A DNA stretch of 64,000 bases from Phytomonospora sp040655735 (GTDB lineage Bacteria > Actinomycetota > Actinomycetes > Mycobacteriales > Micromonosporaceae), in the NCBI RefSeq assembly GCF_040655735.1, contig NZ_JBFAKK010000018.1:92060-156059 (forward strand), given 5' to 3'. Both the position numbers and the translations under genes were made by a program. Shown piece after piece: positions 51,263-59,065 of the stretch (positions are counted from its first letter, which is position 1; each line of letters begins with the position of its first letter). The notes under the pieces are model-generated. The model ran no database searches. It had not been told where the DNA came from and worked only from the letters and a program-made list of their open reading frames with translations.

Positions 51263-51307
51263 CGACGCCCCCGGCAGGTGCGGGTCAGGCACCTACCGGG
51301 GGCGTCG
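51263..51307. terminator. Bidirectional terminator between the permease and map
   Basis: CGACGCCCCCGGCAGGTGC (51263-51281) pairs with its complement at 51289-51307, with one mismatch and a seven-base loop. It lies between the two convergent stops. Confidence 0.85.
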
Positions 51308-51319
51308 TCGTGTTCGGCG

Positions 51320-52213
51320 TCAGGCGGGGACGGGCGTCCCGGCCGACGGGCCCTCGGTGGGCATGGTGAGGATCTCGTGGCCGGTCTCGGTCACCAGGAT
51401 CGTGTGCTCGAACTGCGCCGACCACTTGCGGTCCTTGGTGACCACGGTCCAGGTGTCGTCCCAGATGTCGTAGTCGTGCGTGCCGAGGTCGATCATCGGC
51501 TCGATGGTGAAGGTCATGCCCGGTTCCATCACGACGTCGAGGTCGGGCTTGTCGTAGTGGGGCACGTAGAGACCGGAGTGGAAGGTCTCGCCGATCCCGT
51601 GGCCGGTGAAGTCGCGGACGACGCCGTAGCCGAAGCGCTTGGCGTAGGCCTCGATGACCCGCCCGACGGTGTTGAGCATCCGTCCGGGCGCGACGGCCTT
51701 GATGCCGCGCATCGTCGCGGTGTAGGTGCGCTCGACGAGCAGGCGCGCCTCCTCCGACACCTCCCCGGCGAGGAAGGTCGCGTTGTTGTCGCCGTGCACG
51801 CCCTCGATGTAGGCGGTGATGTCGACGTTGACGATGTCGCCGTCCTCGATCACCGTCGAGTCGGGGATGCCGTGGCAGATCACCTCGTTGAGGGACGTGC
51901 AGCACGCCTTGGGGAAGCCCCGGTAGCCCAGCGTCGACGGGTAGGCGCCGTGGTCGCACAGGTACTCGTGGACGACCTCGTCGATGTGGTCGGTGGTGAC
52001 ACCGGGCTTGACGTGCTCACCCGCGAGGACCAGCGCGTCGGCGGCGAGGCGGCAGGCCACGCGCATGCGCTCGATGAGCTCGGGGGTCTTCACCTCGGAG
52101 CCGCCGAAGCGGGCGGGCGCGGGTTTCCCGACGTACTCGGGGCGGGCGATGTGCCGGGGTACGTCCCGCTGGCCCGACACCTTGCCGGGGGCGATGGGAG
52201 CGCGAACAGTCAT
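51320..52213 (-). CDS. map: Methionine aminopeptidase, type I
   Basis: A 297-residue metallo-enzyme that removes N-terminal Met from nascent proteins. Metal ligands are visible in the expected order: Asp in IVNVDITAYI, Asp in GVHGDNNATF, His in DFTGHGIGETFH, Glu in FTIEPMIDLG, Glu in QFEHTILVTE. A 40-residue N-terminal extension (RHIARPEYVGKPAPARFGGS) is typical of the longer mycobacterial MapB (type Ic). Its position near ispG-rip1-dxr matches mycobacteria. The promoter would lie in the 530-bp noncoding region upstream. Confidence 0.96.
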   Translation of the reverse strand: MTVRAPIAPGKVSGQRDVPRHIARPEYVGKPAPARFGGSEVKTPELIERMRVACRLAADALVLAGEHVKPGVTTDHIDEVVHEYLCDHGAYPSTLGYRGFPKACCTSLNEVICHGIPDSTVIEDGDIVNVDITAYIEGVHGDNNATFLAGEVSEEARLLVERTYTATMRGIKAVAPGRMLNTVGRVIEAYAKRFGYGVVRDFTGHGIGETFHSGLYVPHYDKPDLDVVMEPGMTFTIEPMIDLGTHDYDIWDDTWTVVTKDRKWSAQFEHTILVTETGHEILTMPTEGPSAGTPVPA

Positions 52214-52743
52214 GCGTCAAGGCTATCTGCGTCGCACCACGGGCGAGTCCACGCCCGGGGCCGGCGCGGCCCGGCGCACACCGGCGAGGTCAGGTGGGGC
52301 GACGGCCCCCGCGAGGCGCCCGATCGGACGTTCCCGGGCCGCCGGACGACCCTCGGCGGCATGTGATCGGTCACGCGATACACGGTCACACTCTGTTGAC
52401 ATCCGGGGCCCGAAATACCCTTGCCAGGCGGGTGACGGCACGGCATGATTTGGTGCGTGGCAAGGGAAGTACGTCGATAGACGGGGTCCGAAAGCAGGGG
52501 CCCAGCGGGGGTCTGGCAACGCCGGAGGCGACTCCGGTGGCGAGATCTGAGCCGGCGTGGAGCGCGCTCCCGTCCGACACACCCGACACGGTACGAGCGC
52601 CCGACCCGTCCCCAACGCGGGTTCGCGGCAGACGTTCCGCGCCGGCTCACCTACCCGCTCTCACACCTTTCGGGCGAACCGAACCCCCGCCTTCGACCGC
52701 TGGGGTGGTCGTCGGCGGGGGTTCGATGATCGCCTTGCGGGAC
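52214..52743. other. 530-bp intergenic region, no gene seen
   Basis: No frame has credible coding features. On the plus strand a TTGACA (52397-52402 region) and a long hairpin at 52681-52724 bracket about 280 bp, compatible with a small RNA but not more than suggestive. On the minus strand it must hold the map promoter. Two GTGACCG-type repeats occur near 52367-52390 (GTGATCGGTCAC and ACGGTCACAC). Confidence 0.4.
52681..52724. terminator. Long hairpin downstream of the membrane-protein gene
   Basis: GAACCCCCGCC (52681-52691) pairs with GGCGGGGGTTC (52714-52724). An inner CGACC/GGTCG stem closes an eight-base loop. It is 20 bp beyond the stop of the minus-strand gene at 52744. Confidence 0.75.
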
Positions 52744-53262
52744 TCAGCCCGCGGGCTCAAGCTCCTTCGGGTCGGCCGGCTCGGCGTCAGAGGCGTCGGC
52801 CTTGGGGACCTGGCCCATGCGCTCGTACACCATGCCGCCCTGGTGGGCGACGGCTCCGACGACCGCCGGTACGACCGGCAGCAGCCAGTCGGCGACGAAG
52901 CCGCCGTGCGGCATGTTCACGATGAACACGGCGGCGGCGGCGGCGGTGAAGCCGTAGAGCAGTCCGCGCCAGCCGGCGCGCATGGCGTGGGCGAGGGCCG
53001 CCTTGCGGGCCGACGCCACGTCCGGGAAACCCTTGAGTGCCGTGACGTCACGACGGCCGAGGTTCACGCCGCCGACTCCGGTGGTCACCGAGGTACCGAG
53101 TACCGCGGCCACGAGCATGTCCTTGAGTACGATCGCGACGAGCGCGAAGGTCACCGCGCCCGCACCGACCGCGATTCCTGCCTTGATCCAGTCGGCCTTC
53201 TCACCGGGATACCAGTAGTGCTTGGTCACCCCGTCAGAGACCTCTCGAACGATCCTCCCCAT
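52744..53262 (-). CDS. Membrane protein of unknown function
   Basis: A 172-residue protein. A conserved-looking cytosolic start (MGRIVREVSDGVTKHYWYPG) is followed by hydrophobic segments at about 28-50, 52-70 and two more near 100-140 (LLYGFTAAAAAVFIVNM, WLLPVVPAVVGAVAHQGG), with an acidic Pro/Ala tail. No family is recognised. A long upstream promoter region with a good -10 (AATAAT) suggests its own transcription unit. Confidence 0.7.
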   Translation of the reverse strand: MGRIVREVSDGVTKHYWYPGEKADWIKAGIAVGAGAVTFALVAIVLKDMLVAAVLGTSVTTGVGGVNLGRRDVTALKGFPDVASARKAALAHAMRAGWRGLLYGFTAAAAAVFIVNMPHGGFVADWLLPVVPAVVGAVAHQGGMVYERMGQVPKADASDAEPADPKELEPAG

Positions 53263-53572
53263 GGGGTCCTCACCTCATTGATCGTCACTGAACGCCCTGT
53301 GGTTCGTTACTGCGCGTACAGGGCTCATTATTTTCGGTGGTCGCCTGGACTGTCCCGTGTTCCCTGAAATCCGATTGGTCCTGTTTGTGGGCCTAGCGAC
53401 CGATTTTGTCTGTTATCTGACAGTTGAGACAGCCTGTATCGACGGCCCTGTCGGGTACATCCCCCACATTGCTGCATCTCGAACGCGAGCGCGAGTCACG
53501 AGTCGGCTACCCGTCAGGTGAAAAAGCCGACAGCGGCGGCAGTCTGCAGTAGCAGAAGTACCGTGCGAATAG
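53263..53572. other. 310-bp relatively AT-rich intergenic region
   Basis: It holds the promoter at 53327-53356. The rest, notably 53400-53450 (CTGTTATCTGACAG and TGAGACAGCCTGT), is less GC-rich than its surroundings and contains short inverted repeats, but no gene and no recognisable element end. It also contains the downstream region of the GNAT gene. Confidence 0.5.
53327..53356 (-). promoter_or_regulatory. Promoter of the membrane-protein gene
   Basis: Read on the minus strand: -35 GGGACA (53351-53356), 18-bp spacer, -10 AATAAT (53327-53332), five of six matches to TATAAT. The expected start is near 53320, giving a leader of about 57 bases before the ATG at 53262. Confidence 0.5.
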
Positions 53573-54409
53573 TCAGAAGAGAACGGTGGCCAGCTCAGCG
53601 ACCTCGCGCATGCCGCAGCGGCGGTACGTGCGAAGTGCGGGGACGTTGAAATCATTGACATACAGCGAGACCGTCGGGGCGTGCCTGCGCAGGGCGTCGG
53701 CGACGACGGCCGCCATGCACGGCGCCGCGAGGCCCCTCCCCCGCAGATCCGGCGCCACCCACACGCCCTGGATCTGGGCCGTGTGCCGGGTCAGCACGGC
53801 GATCTCGGCCTTGAAGACCACCCGGCCGTTGTCGATCCGTGAATAGGACCGTCCCGCCGAGACGAGGTACTCCAGGCGATCACGGTAGGCCGCGGCGCTC
53901 GAGCGGTCCGCGAGCGGCGAGACGCCGACCTCCTCGGTGTACATCGCCACCGCCGCAGGAAAGAGCGCCGGCACGTCGGAGCGCACCGAGCGGCGCACGT
54001 ACAGGTCGGCGTCGATCGGACTCGGCTCCGCGGTGACCAACAGCGGCTGGTGCTCCCGCACCGCCCTGGCCGCACCCCAGTAGGGCCGCAGACCACGCCA
54101 GAGGCGCCGGACGGCCGGTCCGGCGCCCACGATGGACGAGCACTGGCGCCCTTCGCGCCGGGCCAAGTCGACGAAGGCGTCGACGGCGGCCTCGTCGCAG
54201 CCGACCGGCACCATGTTGGCCGCCGACAGGCACACCGCGAGCAGTTCACCGCCGCGGCTGTAGCCGTACAGGCGGTTGCCGCGCGACCAACCGTGCGTCG
54301 CGAGCCTGTCGGCGACGAACGCGCCCGCGAGAGGCTCGGCGTCGAGCAGCCGAGCCACCGCGTCGTGATCGGGTGCGGACAGCAGCCGCACCGGGAGCGT
54401 CGTCTCCAC
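53573..54409 (-). CDS. GNAT acetyltransferase with N-terminal DUF4081 domain
   Basis: A 278-residue protein. Residues 1-130 form the DUF4081-type half (LLDAEPLAGAFVADRLATHG, RGNRLYGYSRGGELLAVCLS). Residues 140-278 form a GNAT domain (YVRRSVRSDVPALFPAAVAM, GVWVAPDLRGRGLAAPCMAA, SLYVNDFNVPALRTYRRCGM). This gene precedes or follows ispG (gcpE) in mycobacteria and many relatives, and the same neighbour is present here (27 bp). The start is GTG 54407-54409. The substrate is unknown. Confidence 0.92.
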   Translation of the reverse strand: METTLPVRLLSAPDHDAVARLLDAEPLAGAFVADRLATHGWSRGNRLYGYSRGGELLAVCLSAANMVPVGCDEAAVDAFVDLARREGRQCSSIVGAGPAVRRLWRGLRPYWGAARAVREHQPLLVTAEPSPIDADLYVRRSVRSDVPALFPAAVAMYTEEVGVSPLADRSSAAAYRDRLEYLVSAGRSYSRIDNGRVVFKAEIAVLTRHTAQIQGVWVAPDLRGRGLAAPCMAAVVADALRRHAPTVSLYVNDFNVPALRTYRRCGMREVAELATVLF

Positions 54410-54436
54410 GCTCCTAGCCTGCCAGGTGATCGGCGA

Positions 54437-55606
54437 TCAGTGCACCTCGACGACGGGCTTGACGAGTTCGCGCAGCTCCTCGGGAATCTCGGCGCCCATC
54501 TCGTCGGCGAGCCGGATGGCCTCTTCGATGAGGGTCTCCACGATCTGCGCCTCGGGGACGGTCTTGACGACCTCGCCCTTGACGAAGATCTGGCCTTTGC
54601 CGTTGCCCGAGGCCACACCCAGGTCGGCCTCGCGGGCCTCACCGGGACCGTTGACGACGCAGCCCATCACGGCCACGCGCAGCGGGACCGGCAGGCCGTC
54701 GAGCCCGGCGGTGACCTCTTCGGCCAGCTTGTAGACGTCGACCTGCGCGCGTCCGCACGACGGGCAGGAGACGATCTCCAGGCCGCGCTCGCGAAGGCCG
54801 AGCGACTCCAGGATCGCGTTGCCGACCTTGACCTCCTCGACCGGAGGCGCCGACAGGGACACGCGGATGGTGTCGCCGATGCCCTCGGAGAGCAGGGCGC
54901 CGAAGGCGACCGCCGACTTGATCGTGCCCTGGAAGGTCGGACCGGCCTCGGTGACACCGAGGTGCAGCGGGTAGTCGCACTTCTCGGCGAGCAGACGGTA
55001 GGCCCGGATCATCACGACCGGGTCGTGGTGCTTGACCGAGATCTTGATGTCGCGGAAGTCGTGCTCCTCGAACAGCGAGCACTCCCACAGCGCCGACTCG
55101 ACGAGCGCCTCGGCGGTGGCCTTGCCGTACTTGGCCAGCAGCCGCGGGTCGAGCGAACCGGCGTTGACGCCGATGCGGATCGGGGTCCCGGCGTTCTTGG
55201 CCGCGCGGGCGATCTCGCCGATCTTGTCGTCGAACTTCTTGATGTTGCCCGGGTTGACGCGCACGGCGGCGCACCCGGCCTCGATCGCGGCGAAGACGTA
55301 CTTCGGCTGGAAGTGGATGTCGGCGATCACCGGGATCTTCGACTTGCGCGCGATGATCGGCAGCGCCTCGGCGTCGTCGGCGCTGGGCACCGCGACGCGC
55401 ACGATCTGGCAGCCCGCGGCGGTCAGCTCGGCGATCTGCTGGAGCGTGGCGTTGATGTCGGCGGTGACCGTCGTGGTCATCGACTGGACGCTCACCGGCG
55501 CCCCACCGCCGACGAGCACGCCTCCCACGTTGAGCTGGCGCGACTTGCGCGGCTCGGCGACAGGCGGCGGTGGCAGCGACGGCATACCAAGACTGATAGT
55601 GCTCAA
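54437..55606 (-). CDS. ispG: (E)-4-hydroxy-3-methylbut-2-enyl-diphosphate synthase
   Basis: A 389-residue [4Fe-4S] enzyme, the sixth step of the MEP isoprenoid pathway. Cluster ligands are in SCPSCGRAQVDVY and VAVMGCVVNGPGEAREADLG. The barrel motifs PVSVQSMTTTVTADINATL and HFQPKYVFAAIEAGCAAVRV match. A TTG start at 55604-55606 is supported by GGAGG five bases upstream and adds STISLG; ATG 55583-55585 is the alternative. It follows rip1 by 34 bp, in the order dxr-rip1-ispG-GNAT. Confidence 0.96.
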   Translation of the reverse strand: MSTISLGMPSLPPPPVAEPRKSRQLNVGGVLVGGGAPVSVQSMTTTVTADINATLQQIAELTAAGCQIVRVAVPSADDAEALPIIARKSKIPVIADIHFQPKYVFAAIEAGCAAVRVNPGNIKKFDDKIGEIARAAKNAGTPIRIGVNAGSLDPRLLAKYGKATAEALVESALWECSLFEEHDFRDIKISVKHHDPVVMIRAYRLLAEKCDYPLHLGVTEAGPTFQGTIKSAVAFGALLSEGIGDTIRVSLSAPPVEEVKVGNAILESLGLRERGLEIVSCPSCGRAQVDVYKLAEEVTAGLDGLPVPLRVAVMGCVVNGPGEAREADLGVASGNGKGQIFVKGEVVKTVPEAQIVETLIEEAIRLADEMGAEIPEELRELVKPVVEVH

Positions 55607-55640
55607 GAGTCCCTCCGGACCATTCCCGCGGGGGGCGGGG

Positions 55641-56894
55641 TCATTTGAACAACACGATCGGGTTGACGATGTCAGCGGCGACAGTGAGCAGGGTGAACCC
55701 CGCAAAGATAACAATCACGACGTATGTGACCGGCAGGAGCTTCAGATAATCCACCCGGCCGGGGTCGGGCTTCTTCATCAGGCCGTAGATCCAGGTGCGG
55801 ACCTTCTCGAACCAGGCGATCGCGATGTGCCCGCCGTCGAGCGGCAGCAGCGGCAGCAGGTTGAACACGCCGATGAAGAAGTTCAGCGTGGCGAGGAGGA
55901 TGAAGAACATCGCCCACTCGTTGCGCTCGGCCAGTTCGCCACCGATACGGCTGGCGCCGACGACGCTGACGGGAGTCTCGGGGTCGCGCTCACCGCCGGT
56001 GAGGGAGTTCCACAGGGCGGGGACCTTCTGCGGCAGGTTCACGACGGCCTTGCCGATGCCCTCGGCGAACTGGCCGGTGACGACGAAGGTCTGGCCGATG
56101 CCGTCGACGGGGCCGTAGGCGATGGTCGCCGGGATGGCCGGGTCGATGTAGGCGCCGACGCCGATCTTGGCGACGGTCTTCGGCTTGCCGTCCTCGCCGG
56201 TGATCTCGTCGGCGTAGGGGGTGACGGTCGTGGTGACCGACTGGCCCGCGCGGTCGACGGTGATGGTGGCGGGCTCACCGGGAGGCAGCGGCTGGATGGC
56301 CTTGGTCATCTGCTCCCAGTTGGTGACCGCGGTGCCGTTGACGGCGGTGACGCGGTCGCCGCTCTGGATGCCGCCGGCGGCGGCGGGGGCGGGCTGGTCG
56401 CTCGGGCCGCACTCGAAGTCGGCGGAGGCGCCCTCGGGCGGGATGCACTCGGCGACGGCGACCCTCGCGGTGTCCACCGACTCCTGCTGCGCGGCGGCCT
56501 GGGCCGGGTTGCCGATGCCGATGAACGACACCAGGATCCACACGATGACCAGGCCGATGATGAAGTGCGCGATGGAGCCGGCGGCCAGCACGATCGTGCG
56601 CTGCCACAGCGGCTTGCGCCAGAAGACGCGGTGCTTGTCCTCGGGGGCGACGTCCTCCTCGTCCTCGAGGGGGGTCATACCGATGATCTTGACGAAGGCG
56701 CCGGCCGGAATGGCCTTGAGCCCGTACTCGACCTCGCCCTTCTTGAAGGCGAACAGCGTCGGCCCGAACCCGATGAAGTAACGGGTCACCTTCATGCCGA
56801 ACATCCTGGCGGTGCCCATGTGGCCGGCCTCGTGCAGCGCGACCGATATCAGGATGCCGAGCGCGAAGAGCAGGACACCGAGAACGAAGACCAT
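55641..56894 (-). CDS. Site-2 intramembrane metalloprotease (Rip1/RseP)
   Basis: A 417-residue membrane protease. The zinc motif HEAGH (residues 21-25) is in the first helix (GILISVALHEAGHMGTARMF), and the third ligand Asp is in NLLPLLPLDGGHIAIAWF near the C-terminus. A PDZ domain (residues about 170-250, IQSGDRVTAVNGTAVTNWEQ) contains an insertion with two Cys (AECIPPEGASADFECGP). Orthologues in mycobacteria cleave anti-sigma factors; that role is likely but its substrates are not encoded here. It is in the operon dxr-rip1-ispG. Confidence 0.94.
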   Translation of the reverse strand: MVFVLGVLLFALGILISVALHEAGHMGTARMFGMKVTRYFIGFGPTLFAFKKGEVEYGLKAIPAGAFVKIIGMTPLEDEEDVAPEDKHRVFWRKPLWQRTIVLAAGSIAHFIIGLVIVWILVSFIGIGNPAQAAAQQESVDTARVAVAECIPPEGASADFECGPSDQPAPAAAGGIQSGDRVTAVNGTAVTNWEQMTKAIQPLPPGEPATITVDRAGQSVTTTVTPYADEITGEDGKPKTVAKIGVGAYIDPAIPATIAYGPVDGIGQTFVVTGQFAEGIGKAVVNLPQKVPALWNSLTGGERDPETPVSVVGASRIGGELAERNEWAMFFILLATLNFFIGVFNLLPLLPLDGGHIAIAWFEKVRTWIYGLMKKPDPGRVDYLKLLPVTYVVIVIFAGFTLLTVAADIVNPIVLFK

Positions 56895-56927
56895 GAAGCG
56901 GGAGTTCCTCTCTGACAGACCGCTGGT

Positions 56928-58130
56928 TTAAGCGCGTACGTGGCTGTGCACAAGCTCCGTTGCCCGCGCGCGCGCCCATTCCTCGGCCGCGTGCACGTCG
57001 TCGACGGTACCCGGTTGGCCAAAATCGGGAGCCTCGGCGAGCACCCGCTCCAAGGTGTCGACGATCCCCAGGAAGGGCAGCCGGCCGGCGACGAACGCGG
57101 CGACGAGTTCCTCGTTGGCGGCGTTGTAGACAGCCGGGAGGCAGCGGCCGGTACGGCCGGCGTGCATGGCGAGGCGGACGGCGGGGAAGGCCTCGTCGTC
57201 GAGGGGCGTGAACTCCCAGGTGTGGGACTTCGTCCAGTCGACCGCCGAGGCCGCGCCGGGGACGCGGTCGGGCCAGCCGAGGGCGAGCGCGATCGGCAGG
57301 CGCATGTCGGGCGGGCTGGCCTGGGCGAGGGTGGAGCCGTCGGTGAACTCGACCATGGAGTGGATCACCGACTGGGGGTGGACCATGACGCTGATGTCGT
57401 CATAGGGGACGCCGAACAGTTCGTGCGCCTCGATGACCTCAAGGCCCTTGTTGACCATGGTCGCGGTGTTGATGGTCACGACGGGGCCCATGTCCCAGGT
57501 CGGGTGGTCGAGGGCCTGTTCGGGCGTGACGTCGGCCAGTTCGGCGCGGGTGCGGCCGCGGAAGGCGCCGCCGCTGGCGGTGAGCACGAGTCGGCGGACC
57601 TCGGCAGGACTCCCCCCGCGCAGGCACTGGGCGAGGGCGGAGTGCTCGGAGTCGACGGCGATGAGCTGCCCGGGGGCGGCGAGGTCGCGGACGAGCGGTC
57701 CGCCGGCGACGAGGGACTCCTTGTTGGCCAGGGCGAGGAGGCTGCCGGCCTTGAGGGCGGCCAGGGTGGGCCGCAGGCCGATGGAGCCGGTGATCCCGTT
57801 GAGGACCAGGTCGCACTTGGTGGAGGCCAGCTCGGTCATCGCGTCGGGCCCGGCGAGGATCTTGGGGATCTTGAAGTCGCCGGTGGCGTAGCCGCGCTTC
57901 TTCGCCTCGCTGTAGAAGGCGAGCTGGAGCTCCTGGGCGGAGCCTGCCCGGGCGACCGCGACGACGTCGACGCCGAGGCTGAGGGCCTGGGCGGCGAGGA
58001 GCGCGGGGTTCGCGCCGCCGGCGCCGATCCCCGCGACGCGGAACCGCTCGGGGTTGCGCTCGATCACGTCGATGGCCTGCGTGCCGATCGAACCGGTCGA
58101 GCCGAGGATGACTATCTCGCGTGGGCTCAC
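56928..58130 (-). CDS. dxr: 1-deoxy-D-xylulose-5-phosphate reductoisomerase
   Basis: A 400-residue NADPH enzyme, the second step of the MEP pathway and target of fosmidomycin. GSTGSIGTQAIDVI is the nucleotide-binding start. ALANKESLVAGG, DSEHSALAQCL and SGGAFRGRTRAEL carry the metal ligands. HPTWDMGPVVTINTATMVNK and PQSVIHSMVEFTDGS complete the signature. The start is GTG 58128-58130 (VSPREIVILG); the upstream open frame belongs to base composition. It is the first MEP gene of the cluster. Confidence 0.96.
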   Translation of the reverse strand: MSPREIVILGSTGSIGTQAIDVIERNPERFRVAGIGAGGANPALLAAQALSLGVDVVAVARAGSAQELQLAFYSEAKKRGYATGDFKIPKILAGPDAMTELASTKCDLVLNGITGSIGLRPTLAALKAGSLLALANKESLVAGGPLVRDLAAPGQLIAVDSEHSALAQCLRGGSPAEVRRLVLTASGGAFRGRTRAELADVTPEQALDHPTWDMGPVVTINTATMVNKGLEVIEAHELFGVPYDDISVMVHPQSVIHSMVEFTDGSTLAQASPPDMRLPIALALGWPDRVPGAASAVDWTKSHTWEFTPLDDEAFPAVRLAMHAGRTGRCLPAVYNAANEELVAAFVAGRLPFLGIVDTLERVLAEAPDFGQPGTVDDVHAAEEWARARATELVHSHVRA

Positions 58131-58153
58131 GGTCTCATTGTCCAGTACGTGTT

Positions 58154-58999
58154 TCAGCGGAAGACGACAGTCCGGCCGCCGTTGAGCAGGATCCGGTGTT
58201 CGAGGTGCCAGGTGAGGCCGCGGGCCAGCACCATCGACTCGAGATCGCGGCCGACGGCGACGAGCTGTTCGGGGGTCATGGCGTGGTCGACGCGGGCGAT
58301 CTCCTGCTCGATGATCGGGCCCTCGTCGAGGTCGGCGGTGACGTAGTGGGTCGTGGCACCGATGATCTTCACGCCCCGGTCGTAGGCCTGGTGGTAGGGG
58401 CGGGCGCCTTTGAAACTGGGGAGGAAGGAGTGATGGATGTTGATGATGCGCCCGGACAGTTTGGCGCAGAAGTCGTCGGAGAGGATCTGCATGTAGCGGG
58501 CCAGGACGACGATGTCGGCGCGCTCGCTCTCCACGAGGTCGAGGATGCGGCGCTCCTGGGCGGCCTTCGACTCGTCGGTGACCGGCAGGTGGTGGAAGGC
58601 GACGCCGGCGGCCTCGGTGAGGGGGCGGGCGTCGGCGTGGTTCGAGGCGACGCCCACGAGCTCGCCGGGGATGGCGCCGATCCGGAAGCGGTAGAGCAGG
58701 TCGTTGAGGCAGTGGTCCTGCTTGGAGACCAGCACCAGGACGCGCTGCCGGGCGGCGCGGTCGTGCAGCTCCCACTCCATGCCGAAGTCGGCGCCGACGG
58801 GCGCGAAGTCGACCCGGAGGCCGGCGTGGGCCAGGTCGCAGGCGAAGTGGACGCGCATGAAGAAGCGGCCGCTGCCGGGGTCGGAGAACTGGTTGCTGTG
58901 CATGATGTTCCCCCCGCGCTCGGCGAGGAAGCCCGCTACGGCGTGGACGATGCCCACGCGGTCGGGGCAGGACAGGGTAAGGATGTACTCGCCGCTCAC
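58154..58999 (-). CDS. purU: Formyltetrahydrofolate deformylase
   Basis: A 281-residue enzyme hydrolysing 10-formyl-THF to formate and THF, balancing one-carbon pools. An N-terminal ACT domain (residues 4-80, ILTLSCPDRVGIVHAVAGFL, GSGRFFMRVHF) is followed by a formyltransferase domain with ADIVVLARYMQILSDDF, NIHHSFLPSFKGARPYHQAY and TTHYVTADLDEGPIIEQEI, which hold the catalytic Asn-His-Asp set. The start is GTG 58997-58999. It lies 24 bp upstream of dxr and is probably co-transcribed. Confidence 0.95.
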   Translation of the reverse strand: MSGEYILTLSCPDRVGIVHAVAGFLAERGGNIMHSNQFSDPGSGRFFMRVHFACDLAHAGLRVDFAPVGADFGMEWELHDRAARQRVLVLVSKQDHCLNDLLYRFRIGAIPGELVGVASNHADARPLTEAAGVAFHHLPVTDESKAAQERRILDLVESERADIVVLARYMQILSDDFCAKLSGRIINIHHSFLPSFKGARPYHQAYDRGVKIIGATTHYVTADLDEGPIIEQEIARVDHAMTPEQLVAVGRDLESMVLARGLTWHLEHRILLNGGRTVVFR

Positions 59000-59065
59000 C
59001 GGGTGAATCGTAGCGGCCGTGCACCGGTGGGACCAGCCCGGCCGGTACACGGCGTCACTTCTTGA

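Noticed and set aside
52294..53367. A 357-codon plus-strand frame over the map upstream region
   Set aside because: No ribosome-binding site or recognisable domain, and it runs antisense to the 172-residue membrane protein.
53400..53450. Short inverted repeats resembling an insertion-element end
   Set aside because: No second end, transposase or target duplication could be found nearby.
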